Positions 38,073 to 47,082 of a DNA stretch of 64,000 nt are shown here, in pieces. The position numbers and the translations under genes were made by a program. The DNA is from Pseudonocardia acidicola (GTDB lineage Bacteria > Actinomycetota > Actinomycetes > Mycobacteriales > Pseudonocardiaceae), in the NCBI RefSeq assembly GCF_012911935.1, contig NZ_JAAXLA010000014.1, forward strand, positions 1-64,000, given 5' to 3'. Within the stretch, counting starts at the first letter, position 1. Every line of letters begins with the position of its first letter. The notes beneath the pieces were generated by a model, which was not told where the DNA came from, did no database searches, and saw only the letters and a list, made by a program, of their open reading frames with translations.

Positions 38073-38957
38073 GTGCGGATCGCCTCGCTCCTGCCCGCGG
38101 CCACCGAGATCGTCGGCGCGCTCGGGCTGGAAGACCAGCTCGTCGCGGTGACCTTCGAGTGTGACCACCCCGTCGGGATCCGCGACCGGCGGCCCGTGGT
38201 CGTCGACACCGCGCTGCCGCCCGGCCTGGACCCGGGTGCGATCGACGCCGTGGTCCGCGACTGCGTCGCCCGCGGTCTGCCGATGTACGAGCTGGACCGG
38301 GACGCGCTGGCCGCGATCGATCCGGACCTGATCCTCACCCAGGACCTGTGCCGGGTCTGCGCGCTGCCGTCGGGCGCCGTCGACGAGGCGCTCGCGACGA
38401 TCGGCTGCTCCGCCGATGTGCTCTCGATCGACCCGCACACCGTGGCCGAGGTGCTCGACGCGATCACGGCGGTCGGCCGGCGCGCAGGGGCGACGGCGGC
38501 GGCCGCCCGGCTGGTCGCCGAACTCGACGCCCGGCTGGACGCGGTGGCGGCGGCCGTCGCCGGGCGTCCGCGTCGCAGCGCGCTGGTCCTGGAGTGGACC
38601 GACCCGCCGTTCGTCGCCGGGCACTGGGTGCCGGAGCTGATCCGCCGGGCCGGCGGCGAGCCCGTCGGGTGCGTCGACGGCGGGCGCAGCACGACGATCG
38701 GCTGGGACGAGGTGGCCGCCGCTGCGGTCGAGGTGGTCGTGGTCGCTCCCTGCGGGTTCGGCCTGGGCGCCGCCGTGGAGCAGGCCGGCGCGGTCCTCGA
38801 CCGGCTGCCCGCGGTGCCGGTGGTCGCGATCGACTCGGCGTCCTACGTGGTGCGGGCCGGGCCTCGGCTGGTCGACGGCGTCGAGGCGCTGGCGTGGGCG
38901 CTGCACCCCGGTGCGGTGCCCGAGCCGCCGCCGGGCCGGGTCGCGCGGGTGCGCTGA
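38073..38957 (+). CDS. BtuF/FepB-like ABC substrate-binding-fold protein
   Basis: The 294-residue protein starts MRIASLLPAATEIVGALGLE, the helical-backbone periplasmic-binding fold of cobalamin and siderophore binders. It continues with IDPDLILTQDLCRVCALP and EWTDPPFVAGHWVPELI. It has no signal peptide or lipobox, which is common for this actinobacterial cobalamin-binding group. The function may therefore be cytoplasmic. No permease or ATPase gene is adjacent. The start is GTG 38073, with no strong ribosome-binding site. It converges on the AbrB-type permease with a one-base gap. Confidence 0.8.
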   Translation: MRIASLLPAATEIVGALGLEDQLVAVTFECDHPVGIRDRRPVVVDTALPPGLDPGAIDAVVRDCVARGLPMYELDRDALAAIDPDLILTQDLCRVCALPSGAVDEALATIGCSADVLSIDPHTVAEVLDAITAVGRRAGATAAAARLVAELDARLDAVAAAVAGRPRRSALVLEWTDPPFVAGHWVPELIRRAGGEPVGCVDGGRSTTIGWDEVAAAAVEVVVVAPCGFGLGAAVEQAGAVLDRLPAVPVVAIDSASYVVRAGPRLVDGVEALAWALHPGAVPEPPPGRVARVR

Positions 38958-38958
38958 G

Positions 38959-40026
38959 CTACCCGCCGGTGCCCCAGCGCCGCCCCACCCAGCGGGCCAG
39001 GAACGGCGCGATCAACAGCATGATCATCACCCGCAGCACCTGGACGGCGACCACGAACGTCACGTTCGTACCGGCGGAGATCGCGGTCGCGAGCACCGCG
39101 TAGACCCCGCCGGGGGTGGTCGCGAGATAGCCCTCCAGCGGGGTCATCCCGGTCAGCCGGGACAGCAGCAGGCCCAACGTCGCGCACACCCCGACGATGC
39201 CCAGGATCAGCGCGGTGGCCAGCGGCAGCACCCGGGCCACCGTGCGGATGCTCTCCCGGGTGAACCGCACCCCCGCCTGCCAGCCGATCACGGCGTAGGC
39301 CAGGTCGACCACGAGAGCCGGCGGCGTCGCGCCGAACGACCAGCCGGACAGGGTCAGCGCGAGCGCGACCACCATCGGGCCGAGCAGGGCGCCGGCCGGC
39401 ACCCGGGTCAGGCGGGCCAGCGGGATCCCGGCCGCGCAGCACACCACCAGCAGGGCCAGCCCGACGTACCACGGGGCGGTGGCCGCGGCCGCACCGGTCG
39501 ACCCGGCGTGCCCGGCACCGAAGGCCAGCGCGGCGACCACCGGCATCGTCGCGGTCACCATGCCGACCCGCAGGTACTGCACGACCGCGACGAGCCGCTC
39601 GTCGCCGCCGAGTTCCCGGCTGACCGCGACCAGGCCCGACGCCCCGCCCGCGGTCAGCGACAGCATCCCGGTCAGCGGCGACACGCCCCGCGCCAACCCC
39701 ATCAGCAGCCCGGCCGCCATGCTCACCACCAGCGTGCCGAGGCTGACCAGCAGCACCGGCAGCCAGCTCTGCGCGACTGCGGACAACGTCGAGCTCTGCG
39801 CGAGCATGCCGATGACCACACCGATGACGGCCTGCGCGAGCGCGGTCGCCCGCCGCGGCACGCGCTCGGGAGCCCGGCCGAGCAACGCGAGCACGGTGCC
39901 GACACCCAGCCCGGCGAACAGCGCGGGGGAGGGCGCCCCGAACGCGCCGATCGCCGGCGTGACCACGACGGTGAACGCGATCAGCGGCAGCCAGCGCGCC
40001 CATGGCACCGTCCGCAGCCAGCCCAT
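38959..40026 (-). CDS. AbrB-family membrane protein
   Basis: The roughly 355-residue protein has 10-11 helices in two repeated halves, each with the family's GASGLVAVSRELG or GGVYAVLATAISAGTN-type motif after a TAGGA/TTPGG turn. Such AbrB (ammonia monooxygenase-like) proteins are probable small-molecule transporters with uncertain substrates. I chose the ATG at 40026, behind GAGGA; a GTG at 40050 adds eight residues. The name refers to a duplicated membrane domain and not to the AbrB DNA-binding protein. Confidence 0.85.
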   Translation of the reverse strand: MGWLRTVPWARWLPLIAFTVVVTPAIGAFGAPSPALFAGLGVGTVLALLGRAPERVPRRATALAQAVIGVVIGMLAQSSTLSAVAQSWLPVLLVSLGTLVVSMAAGLLMGLARGVSPLTGMLSLTAGGASGLVAVSRELGGDERLVAVVQYLRVGMVTATMPVVAALAFGAGHAGSTGAAAATAPWYVGLALLVVCCAAGIPLARLTRVPAGALLGPMVVALALTLSGWSFGATPPALVVDLAYAVIGWQAGVRFTRESIRTVARVLPLATALILGIVGVCATLGLLLSRLTGMTPLEGYLATTPGGVYAVLATAISAGTNVTFVVAVQVLRVMIMLLIAPFLARWVGRRWGTGG

Positions 40027-40140
40027 CCGGGTCCTCGCACTCGCCCGCACCCCCCGACCCTGTCAGACGCGCCGTCCGCGCGGGCGGCTGGCAGGCTGAT
40101 GCAACCCGGCCCCGGTGGCCGGGGTCACCGAGGGGGTGCC

Positions 40141-42036
40141 ATGGTCACTGACCGTGTCGGTCGCCGGGTGTGGGCGCTGTTCCGGCCGTACCGGACGGGG
40201 ATGGCGGCCATCCTGCTCGCCGTCCTGGTCAGCAGCGGGCTCGGCATCGTCACGCCGTTCCTCACCCAGGCCGCCTTCGACAAGGCGCTGTTCCCGCCCG
40301 GCCGCGGCGTCGACGTGCCGCTGCTGGCCTGGCTGGTGGCCGGGATGATCGCGATCCCGGTGCTGTCGGCACTGATCGGGGTCTGGCAGACGTGGCAGAC
40401 GACCCTGCTCGGCAACCGGGTCATGGCCGACCTGCGCGGGCGGCTGTTCGAGCACCTGCAGCGGATGGACCTGTCGTTCTTCACCGCGACCCGCACCGGC
40501 GCGATCCAGTCGCGGCTGGCCAACGACGTCGGCGGGGTGCAGTCGGTGCTCACCGACACCGCCACCTCGATCCTCGGCAACGTCGTCACGGTGGCCGCGG
40601 CGCTGATCGCGATGGTGGTGCTGTCGTGGCAACTGACCATCGTGGCGGTCGCGCTGGTGCCGCTGTTCGTCCTGCTGCAGATCCGGGTCGGCCGGGTCCG
40701 CCGGCGGCTCGCCGGACGCACCCAGGAGTCGCTGTCGGACATGACGGCGATCACCGAGGAGTCGTTGTCGGTGTCGGGGGTGCTGCTGGCGAAGGTGTTC
40801 AACCGGCAGGCCGCCGAGGTGGCGCGCTACCGCGCGGAGAACGCCCGCCAGGTCGACCTGCAGGTCCGCCAGGCCATGACCGGGCAGTCGTTCTTCGCGG
40901 TCGTGCAGACGTTCATGGGCGTCACCCCGGCGCTGGCCTACCTCGTCACCGGCCTGCTCATCGCGGCGGGCAGCCCGGTCACGGCCGGGACCCTCGTCGC
41001 GTTCACCACGCTGCAGTCGCGGCTGTTGTTCCCGACGATGAACCTGCTGCGGGTGTCGCTGGACGTGCAGACCTCGCTCGCGCTGTTCACGCGGATCTTC
41101 TCCTACCTCGACCTGCGCCCGGCCATCGTCGACGCCCCGGACGCGCGGACGGTCGACCCGGCCGCGGTCCGCGGGGAGGTGTCGCTGCGCGGGGTCTGGT
41201 TCGCCTACCCGGCGTCCGACGACGCCGAGCCCGACGGCACCGACCCGGATGCCGACGGGAGTGCCCGCCGGTGGGCGGTGCGCGACGTCAGCTTCGACGT
41301 CCACCCGGGCCAGCTGGCCGCGATCGTCGGCCCCAGCGGGTCCGGCAAGACCACGCTGTCCTACCTGATCCCGCGGCTCTACGACGTCGACCGTGGTCAG
41401 GTGCTGCTCGACGGAATCGACGTCCGCGAGCTCACCCAGGCCTCCGTCGCCGGCGCCGTCGGGATGGTCACCCAGGACACCTACCTGCTGCACGCGACCA
41501 TCGCGGACAACCTGCGCTACGCCAGATCCGACGCGACGCAGGCCGAGCTCGAGGCCGCGGCCCGCGCCGCCAACATCCACGACCGGATCATGAGCTTCGC
41601 CGACGGCTACGACACCGTCGTCGGGGAGCGCGGTTACCGGCTCTCCGGTGGGGAGAAGCAGCGGCTGGCGATCGCCAGGGTGCTGCTCAAGGACCCGCCG
41701 GTACTGATCCTCGACGAGGCCACCAGCGCGCTCGACACGGCCGGCGAGCGGCTGGTCCAGCAGGCCCTGGAGCAGGCGACCCGGCAGCGCACCACCATCG
41801 CCATCGCGCACCGGCTGTCCACGGTGCTCGGCGCCGACCTCATCCTCGCCGTCGAGAACGGGCAGGTCGTGGAGCGCGGCACGCACGCCGAGCTGCTGGC
41901 TCACGACGGTCTCTACGCCCGGCTCTACACCGAACAGTTCGCCGGTGGCGCGGTGCAGGCCCGGTGCGCCGACGGCGTCGTGTTCCGCGACGGGCGCACG
42001 CTGCACGAGGAACCGGCGCCGGAGAAGGTCGGCTGA
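40141..42036 (+). CDS. ABC exporter, fused permease and ATPase
   Basis: The 631-residue half-transporter has six helices (about residues 18-310) with the type IV exporter loop LFEHLQRMDLSFFTATRTGAIQSRLAND read in parts. Its nucleotide-binding domain has Walker A IVGPSGSGKTTLSYL, Q-loop GMVTQDTYLLHATI, signature RLSGGEKQRLAIARVLL, Walker B VLILDEATSALD and H-loop AIAHRLSTV. It would work as a homodimer for lipids or drugs. An acidic Asp-Pro-rich insert (about residues 360-375) precedes the ATPase. The ATG at 40141 follows GAGGGGG. Confidence 0.95.
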   Translation: MVTDRVGRRVWALFRPYRTGMAAILLAVLVSSGLGIVTPFLTQAAFDKALFPPGRGVDVPLLAWLVAGMIAIPVLSALIGVWQTWQTTLLGNRVMADLRGRLFEHLQRMDLSFFTATRTGAIQSRLANDVGGVQSVLTDTATSILGNVVTVAAALIAMVVLSWQLTIVAVALVPLFVLLQIRVGRVRRRLAGRTQESLSDMTAITEESLSVSGVLLAKVFNRQAAEVARYRAENARQVDLQVRQAMTGQSFFAVVQTFMGVTPALAYLVTGLLIAAGSPVTAGTLVAFTTLQSRLLFPTMNLLRVSLDVQTSLALFTRIFSYLDLRPAIVDAPDARTVDPAAVRGEVSLRGVWFAYPASDDAEPDGTDPDADGSARRWAVRDVSFDVHPGQLAAIVGPSGSGKTTLSYLIPRLYDVDRGQVLLDGIDVRELTQASVAGAVGMVTQDTYLLHATIADNLRYARSDATQAELEAAARAANIHDRIMSFADGYDTVVGERGYRLSGGEKQRLAIARVLLKDPPVLILDEATSALDTAGERLVQQALEQATRQRTTIAIAHRLSTVLGADLILAVENGQVVERGTHAELLAHDGLYARLYTEQFAGGAVQARCADGVVFRDGRTLHEEPAPEKVG

Positions 42037-42098
42037 CACCGCCCCGTCATGGCAGGGTGATCTCCGCCGGGCACCGTCGCCCGGGGGAGGGGACACCG

Positions 42099-43037
42099 AT
42101 GACAGTGGACTCGGACGGGTTTCGGGAGATCGCGCGCGGGCTGCGCTTCCCGGAGGGGCCGATCGCGCTGGCGGACGGATCGGTGCTGCTGGTGGAGATC
42201 CAGCGCGGCACCCTGACCCGGATCGCCCCGGACGGCACGGTGAGCGTCGTCGCCGAGTGCGGCGGCGGGCCCAACGGTGCGGCGCTGGGCCCCGACGGCG
42301 CGGTGTACGTGTGCAACAACGGCGGTTTCGGCTGGTCCACGCGTCGCGGGCTGACCGCGCCCGGGCGCCAGCCCGACGACTACACCGGCGGGCGCATCCA
42401 GCGTGTCACCTGGGACGGCGAGGTCACCGACCTCTACACCTGTGTCGACGGACACGGCCTGCGCGGCCCCAACGACATCGTCTTCGACGCCGACGGCGGG
42501 TTCTGGTTCACCGATCTGGGCAAGGTCCGGGCCCGCGAGATCGATCACGGCGGGCTGTACTACGCCAGTGCCGACGGCTCCCGGATCACCGAGGTCGTCT
42601 ACCCGCTGACCACGCCGAACGGAGTGGGTCTGTCCCCGGACGGATCCCGGGTCTACGTGGCCGAGACCGGGCCGGGCCGGCTCTGGTACTGGGAGATCGA
42701 GGGCCCCGGCCGGGTCCGCCGGGAGGCCGATCCGTGGATCCCGCACGGCGGCACCCTGCTGCACGGGTTCCCCGGGCACCAGACGCTGGACTCGCTGGCC
42801 GTCGACGCCGAGGGCAACGTGTGCGTCGCGACGCTGTACACCGGCGGGGTCAGCGTGGTCTCCCCGGACGGGGAGCTGCTCGACGTCGTGACACCGCCCG
42901 CGTACGACATCTGGGTCACCAACATCTGCTTCGGCGGCCCCGACCTGCGCACCGCCTACATCACGTCCTCGGGCCGGGGACTGCTGTACTCGACCCCGTG
43001 GGACCGCCCGGGCCTGCGGCTGAACTTCGCCGCATGA
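42099..43037 (+). CDS. SMP-30/gluconolactonase family protein
   Basis: The 312-residue six-bladed beta-propeller hydrolyses sugar or other lactones using a divalent metal. Visible parts are GLRFPEGPIALADGSVL (metal Glu), GPNGAALGPDGAVYVCNN, GLRGPNDIVFDADGGFWFTD (metal Asn/Asp) and TPNGVGLSPDGSRVYVAET. It is the first of a two-gene operon with an acyl-CoA synthetase, whose ATG overlaps its stop. This pairing suggests breakdown of a lactone or ring to an acid that is then activated by CoA. The ATG at 42099 follows GGGGAGGGG. Confidence 0.92.
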   Translation: MTVDSDGFREIARGLRFPEGPIALADGSVLLVEIQRGTLTRIAPDGTVSVVAECGGGPNGAALGPDGAVYVCNNGGFGWSTRRGLTAPGRQPDDYTGGRIQRVTWDGEVTDLYTCVDGHGLRGPNDIVFDADGGFWFTDLGKVRAREIDHGGLYYASADGSRITEVVYPLTTPNGVGLSPDGSRVYVAETGPGRLWYWEIEGPGRVRREADPWIPHGGTLLHGFPGHQTLDSLAVDAEGNVCVATLYTGGVSVVSPDGELLDVVTPPAYDIWVTNICFGGPDLRTAYITSSGRGLLYSTPWDRPGLRLNFAA

Positions 43038-44764
43038 CCGGCGAGATCGGGGACCGGGCGGACCGCATCGGCCTCGGCCCGATCCTGGCCCGGCTGACCG
43101 CGCCCGGGGGCGAGTTCGAGCTCGTCGACGAGGTCGTCACCGGCATCCCGATGCGGGTCTACCGGCGCGGCCCGGCCACCTTGCGCGACATGCTGGCCGC
43201 GACCGCGGCGCATCGCGACCGCGACTTCGTGGTCTATCGCGACCAGCGGTGGACCTACGCCGAGCACCTGCGGCTGGTCGCCGGGCTGGCCCGGCTGCTG
43301 CGCGAGGAGTACGGGCTGGTCCAAGGCGACCGGGTCGCGATCGCGATGCGCAACTACCCGGAGTGGAGTCCGGTGTTCTGGGCCGCGCAGGTGGCCGGTC
43401 TCGTCGCCGTCCCGCTCAACGCCTGGTGGCCGGGGCCCGAGCTGGCCTGGGCGCTGCGCGACTCCGGCTCGAAGGCGCTGTTCGCCGACGGGGAGCGGGT
43501 GGCGGCGCTCGCCGCCGAGCTCGGCGGCCTGCCACCCGTGGTGCGGGTGCGTGGTACGGGGCCGGCACCGGCGGGGGTGCGGGAGTGGACCGACGTGGTC
43601 GCCGCGCTGGACCCCGGCGCCGCGCTGCCCGACGTCGCCGTGCACCCGGGCGACGACGCCACCATCCTCTACACCTCCGGCACCACCGGCCGGCCCAAGG
43701 GCGCCGTCGCCAGCCACCGCAACCACTGCACCAACGCGCTCAACGTGCTGCTGCAGGCCCGGGCCCTGGCCTGGCTGACGGGTGGCGGCGCGCCGCCACC
43801 CGCCCCGGGGCCGGATGCGCCGCAACCCGGCACGCTGCTGACCTACCCGCTGTTCCACATCGCCGGCATCAACGGCCTGTGCGGGGCGGTGCTCACCGGC
43901 GGCAAGCTCGCGACGCTGTACCGCTGGGACCCGGACGAGGCACGGGAGCTGGTCCGCCGCGAGCGCCTGACGACCGCGGCGGGGGTGCCGACGGTGATGC
44001 GCGAGGTCGCCCGGCTCGCCATCGACCACCGTGCGGACATGGCGTCGCTGACCCGGATCGGGATGGGCGGCGCGCCGATCCCGCCGGAGCTGGTCACCCG
44101 CATCGACGCCGCGCTCGGACCTCGGGTCGCCGCCGCCAACGGGTACGGCCTGACGGAGACCACCTCGGCGGTGTGCAACAACACCGGTCCGGACTACGCC
44201 GCCCACCCGGACAGCGTCGGCCGGTGCGTGCCGGGCGCGGACCTGCGGATCGTCGATGCCGGGTCCGGAGCGGACCTGCCCGACGGCAGTGTCGGCGAGC
44301 TGTGGTTCCGCGGCCCCAACATCGTGCGCGGGTACTGGAACAACCCCGACGCCACCGCGACCGCGTTCGTCGACGGCTGGTTCCGGACCGGCGACCTCGG
44401 CTACCGCCGGAAGGGCTGGGTGTACGTCGTCGACCGGATGAAGGACGTGATCCTCCGTGGTGGGGAGAACGTCTACAGCTCGGAGGTGGAGGCGGTGCTG
44501 CACGAGCACCCGGACGTCACCGAGGTCGCCGTCGTCGGGGTGCCGCACCCGGCGCTCGGGGAGGAGGTGGCCGCCGTGGTCCGGCCGCGGCCGGGGGCGC
44601 TGCGCGACGCCGACGCGCTGCGCGGGCACGCCGCCGCCCGGCTGGCCGCCTTCGCGGTGCCTGCGCACGTCGTCTGGTGGGACGAGCCGCTGCCCCGCAC
44701 CGCCACCGGCAAGGTCCTCAAGGCCGAGCTGCGGCAGGCGATCACGCGGGTCCGGCAGCTGTGA
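43034..44764 (+). CDS. Class I adenylate-forming acyl-CoA synthetase
   Basis: The 576-residue ligase activates a carboxylic acid through an acyl-adenylate. Motifs are the ATP loop ILYTSGTTGRPKGAVASH, the acyl-site region IGMGGAPIPPEL, NGYGLTETTSAVCN, GWFRTGDLGYRRKGWVYVVDR with the conserved Asp, the hinge KDVILRGGENVYSSEVE and the catalytic Lys in TATGKVLKAEL. The substrate class is probably a medium or long fatty or aromatic acid, like FadD-type proteins. It is translationally coupled to the SMP-30 lactonase by ATGA. Confidence 0.94.
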   Translation: MTGEIGDRADRIGLGPILARLTAPGGEFELVDEVVTGIPMRVYRRGPATLRDMLAATAAHRDRDFVVYRDQRWTYAEHLRLVAGLARLLREEYGLVQGDRVAIAMRNYPEWSPVFWAAQVAGLVAVPLNAWWPGPELAWALRDSGSKALFADGERVAALAAELGGLPPVVRVRGTGPAPAGVREWTDVVAALDPGAALPDVAVHPGDDATILYTSGTTGRPKGAVASHRNHCTNALNVLLQARALAWLTGGGAPPPAPGPDAPQPGTLLTYPLFHIAGINGLCGAVLTGGKLATLYRWDPDEARELVRRERLTTAAGVPTVMREVARLAIDHRADMASLTRIGMGGAPIPPELVTRIDAALGPRVAAANGYGLTETTSAVCNNTGPDYAAHPDSVGRCVPGADLRIVDAGSGADLPDGSVGELWFRGPNIVRGYWNNPDATATAFVDGWFRTGDLGYRRKGWVYVVDRMKDVILRGGENVYSSEVEAVLHEHPDVTEVAVVGVPHPALGEEVAAVVRPRPGALRDADALRGHAAARLAAFAVPAHVVWWDEPLPRTATGKVLKAELRQAITRVRQL

Positions 44765-44773
44765 GCCGCCCGG

Positions 44774-45739
44774 TCACTCCTCCTCGTGCAACGCGGTGAG
44801 CCTGCTCTGCGCCCAGGACAGGGCCGTGGCGGCCATCCGGGCCGCCCGGGCCGCGTCCTTGGCGGCGGCGTCGGCCTCCCGCTTCTGCTCGGCCGCGTCG
44901 CGCTCGTGGGCGCGGGCCTCGTCGAGCGCGGCGGTGAGCTCGGCGACCTGCTCCCGGGCCGCGGTGTACCGCCGCGCGGCCTCCTCGCGCAGCGCCTGGT
45001 CGGCCTTCTCCCGCTCCTCGGCCTCGGCCGCAGCGCGGCGGGCGTCCGCCAGCTCGCGTTCCGCGGCCGCGAGCTCCCGGGCCCGGCGTTCGGCGCGTTC
45101 GCGCTCCTGCCGCGTGCGCTGCCGTTCCCGCTCGCGTTCGTCGGCCTGCGGCTCGGCCTCGTCGGTCCCGGTGTCCGCAGGCTCCGCGACGGGCACGAGC
45201 GCCGGGCGGCGGGCGGGCGGGCGCGGGGTGGCGTCCTCGGCGACCTCGGGCCCGAACCCCGAGTAGCTGACCGTGCGGGTGAGCCGCCCGGACCGGAGGT
45301 CGGCCGCGATCCGCGGATCGGCCAGCGCCGCCTCGAGGATCCCACGCAGGTCCCGTTCGGTGCCGTCACCGACCCCGTACCCGCGCCGCCCCGCCAGCCG
45401 GCGCGCCTCCCGGGCCATCGCCGCGACCAGTTTGTGGCGCTGGGACGACAGCGTGCGCAGGGTGTCGCCGTCGAGGGTGCGCTGGGCGTCGGAGAGCCCT
45501 TCGGCGAGGCCGAGCAACCCGTCGAGCTGGTCGGCGCGTTCCCGGGCGAGCAGGTTGGCCAGCCAGGCGGCCTGCGTCGGGCGGCGTAGTCGGCCGATGG
45601 CGCGTGCCGACTCCCGGTCGCCCGCCTCCCGGGCCGCGGCGACCCGGGCGTCCCGGGCCGCGATGAAGTCGTCCGGCGACAGGCCGTACAGCTCCTCGGC
45701 GGCCTCGTCCAGGGCATCCGCCGGGTGCTCGCCACTCAT
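44774..45739 (-). CDS. Coiled-coil protein of unknown function
   Basis: The 321-residue protein has a helical N-terminal domain (about residues 1-165; DEAAEELYGLSPDDFIAARD and RPTQAAWLANLLARERADQL). A linker follows, then a long charged alanine-glutamate-arginine coiled coil (about 200-315). It has no signal peptide. It belongs to a conserved actinobacterial family that I know only as uncharacterised, sometimes labelled TolA-like because of the coil. It converges on the acyl-CoA synthetase gene. Confidence 0.8.
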   Translation of the reverse strand: MSGEHPADALDEAAEELYGLSPDDFIAARDARVAAAREAGDRESARAIGRLRRPTQAAWLANLLARERADQLDGLLGLAEGLSDAQRTLDGDTLRTLSSQRHKLVAAMAREARRLAGRRGYGVGDGTERDLRGILEAALADPRIAADLRSGRLTRTVSYSGFGPEVAEDATPRPPARRPALVPVAEPADTGTDEAEPQADERERERQRTRQERERAERRARELAAAERELADARRAAAEAEEREKADQALREEAARRYTAAREQVAELTAALDEARAHERDAAEQKREADAAAKDAARAARMAATALSWAQSRLTALHEEE

Positions 45740-45786
45740 TGCGCTTCGCCCGGCCGGCGGAAGCGGTTCATCCTCACCCGACTCAG

Positions 45787-45802
45787 TGTGAGCTGCATCA
45801 CA
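45787..45802. promoter_or_regulatory. CRP-type site
   Basis: TGTGAGCTGCATCACA is a full match to TGTGA-N6-TCACA, the consensus of E. coli CRP and of its actinobacterial relatives (Rv3676, GlxR). A TATACC hexamer follows at 45809-45814 and the next plus-strand gene starts at 45856. cAMP-linked control of that operon is predicted. Confidence 0.75.
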
Positions 45803-45855
45803 GATCGATATACCGGGTACGGATTGTCACTTCAACCATCCGGGCAATCCGTCCC

Positions 45856-46503
45856 ATGAACAGCACCACACTCATCGTAGTGATCATCGTGGCAGTCGTG
45901 GTCCTGGCCGCGATCGGTGCGGCCGTCCACATCGTCGGTGGGCGGCGACGCAGCGAACGGCTCAAGGAGCGGTTCGGACCCGAGTACGAGCGCAGTCTGG
46001 CCGAGACCGACGACCGCCGGAAGACCGAGGACCAGCTGGCGCAGCGCGAGAAGCGGCACCGCAAGCTCGAGCTGCGTGACCTGGACGAGCGCGAGCGCGC
46101 CGAGTTCCACGATCGCTGGCTCGGCGTCCAGCGCGACTTCGTCGACGACCCCGACCGTGCCGTCGAACGGGCCGACGCCCTCGTCGTCGAGGTGATGTCC
46201 GCGCGCGGCTACCCGGTCGTCGACTTCGAGCAGCGGGCCGCCGACATCTCCGTGGAACACCCGGTCGTCGTCCAGCACTACCGCGAGGCGCAGCGGATCT
46301 CGGCCGCGAACGCCCGCGGCGGCGTGGACACCGAGGACCTGCGCCGGGCCGTCACCTCGTACCGGTCGCTGATCGAGGCGCTGCTCGACCGCGGCGGCGA
46401 TGACCCCGGTCCGACCCGGCGGCCCGGCGGCGACGGGCGCCGCACCGGCACGGCAGCGCAGAGCGGTCAGGCACGCCCGAGGAGTGAGGAGACGCAGGTA
46501 TGA
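45856..46503 (+). CDS. Membrane-anchored protein of unknown function
   Basis: The 215-residue protein has one N-terminal membrane helix (IVVIIVAVVVLAAIGAAV), a charged stretch (RSERLKERFGPEYERSLAET) and a helical C-terminal domain. That domain contains RAEFHDRWLGVQRDFVDDPDRAVERADALV and ends with DTEDLRRAVTSYRSLIEALLD (each read in parts). The same domain recurs in the next gene, whose ATG overlaps this stop. Both are known to me only as conserved actinobacterial proteins. No ribosome-binding site precedes the ATG at 45856. A CRP-type site 54 bases upstream suggests cAMP-dependent control. Confidence 0.8.
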   Translation: MNSTTLIVVIIVAVVVLAAIGAAVHIVGGRRRSERLKERFGPEYERSLAETDDRRKTEDQLAQREKRHRKLELRDLDERERAEFHDRWLGVQRDFVDDPDRAVERADALVVEVMSARGYPVVDFEQRAADISVEHPVVVQHYREAQRISAANARGGVDTEDLRRAVTSYRSLIEALLDRGGDDPGPTRRPGGDGRRTGTAAQSGQARPRSEETQV

Positions 46504-47057
46504 GCAGCATGGACGAGTCGGGCCCGCGAGCGCCCGACGCAGACGTCCGCACCCGCCCGGCGGACCACGACCGGCGCGAGCACGACGCCGGGGCCCTGGG
46601 CGGGACCGACACCCCGTGGGAGACCTCGCACCCCGGGGAGCGGCGCTCCGACCGCGAGCACACGGCGGACGGGCCCGGTCCTCGGGAGCGGCGGCTCACC
46701 GAGCCCGACCGCGGGACCGTCGACGATCCGCCCGACGGCGCCGGCGCGCGGGCGCGGCGCCCCGACGACGCCGGCGGCGGCGGTGACCGGCCCGCGGCGC
46801 TCATCTCGCACGACCGGGCGGCCGACTACCGGGCGCGCTGGGAGGCCCTGAAGGCCGGGTTCGTCGACGAGCCGCGCACCGCGGTGCGCGGCGCCGACGA
46901 GTTGGTCGGCCAGGTCCTCGACGAGATCGAGGAGGTGTTCCGCCGTCAGCGCGGTGAGCTGGAGCGCGACCTGCACGACGACCAGGCCTCCACCGAGGAC
47001 CTGCGGCTCGCACTCGGCCGGTACCGGAGCTTCTTCGACCGGTTGCTGGCGTTCTGA
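46500..47057 (+). CDS. Soluble paralogue of the preceding protein
   Basis: The 185-residue protein has a disordered, highly charged N-terminal half (about residues 1-100) rich in Asp, Arg and Pro. A C-terminal helical domain matches the upstream protein: YRARWEALKAGFVDEPRTAV against DRWLGVQRDFVDDPDRAV, and STEDLRLALGRYRSFFDRLL against DTEDLRRAVTSYRSLIEALL. It has no membrane segment. It overlaps the upstream stop (ATGA) and has a GAGGAGA site. A membrane-bound and a soluble form of one domain made from one mRNA suggests a heteromeric complex; the function is unknown. Confidence 0.75.
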   Translation: MSSMDESGPRAPDADVRTRPADHDRREHDAGALGGTDTPWETSHPGERRSDREHTADGPGPRERRLTEPDRGTVDDPPDGAGARARRPDDAGGGGDRPAALISHDRAADYRARWEALKAGFVDEPRTAVRGADELVGQVLDEIEEVFRRQRGELERDLHDDQASTEDLRLALGRYRSFFDRLLAF

Positions 47058-47082
47058 CCGCCGTGTCCGGCCGGGTGCCGCC

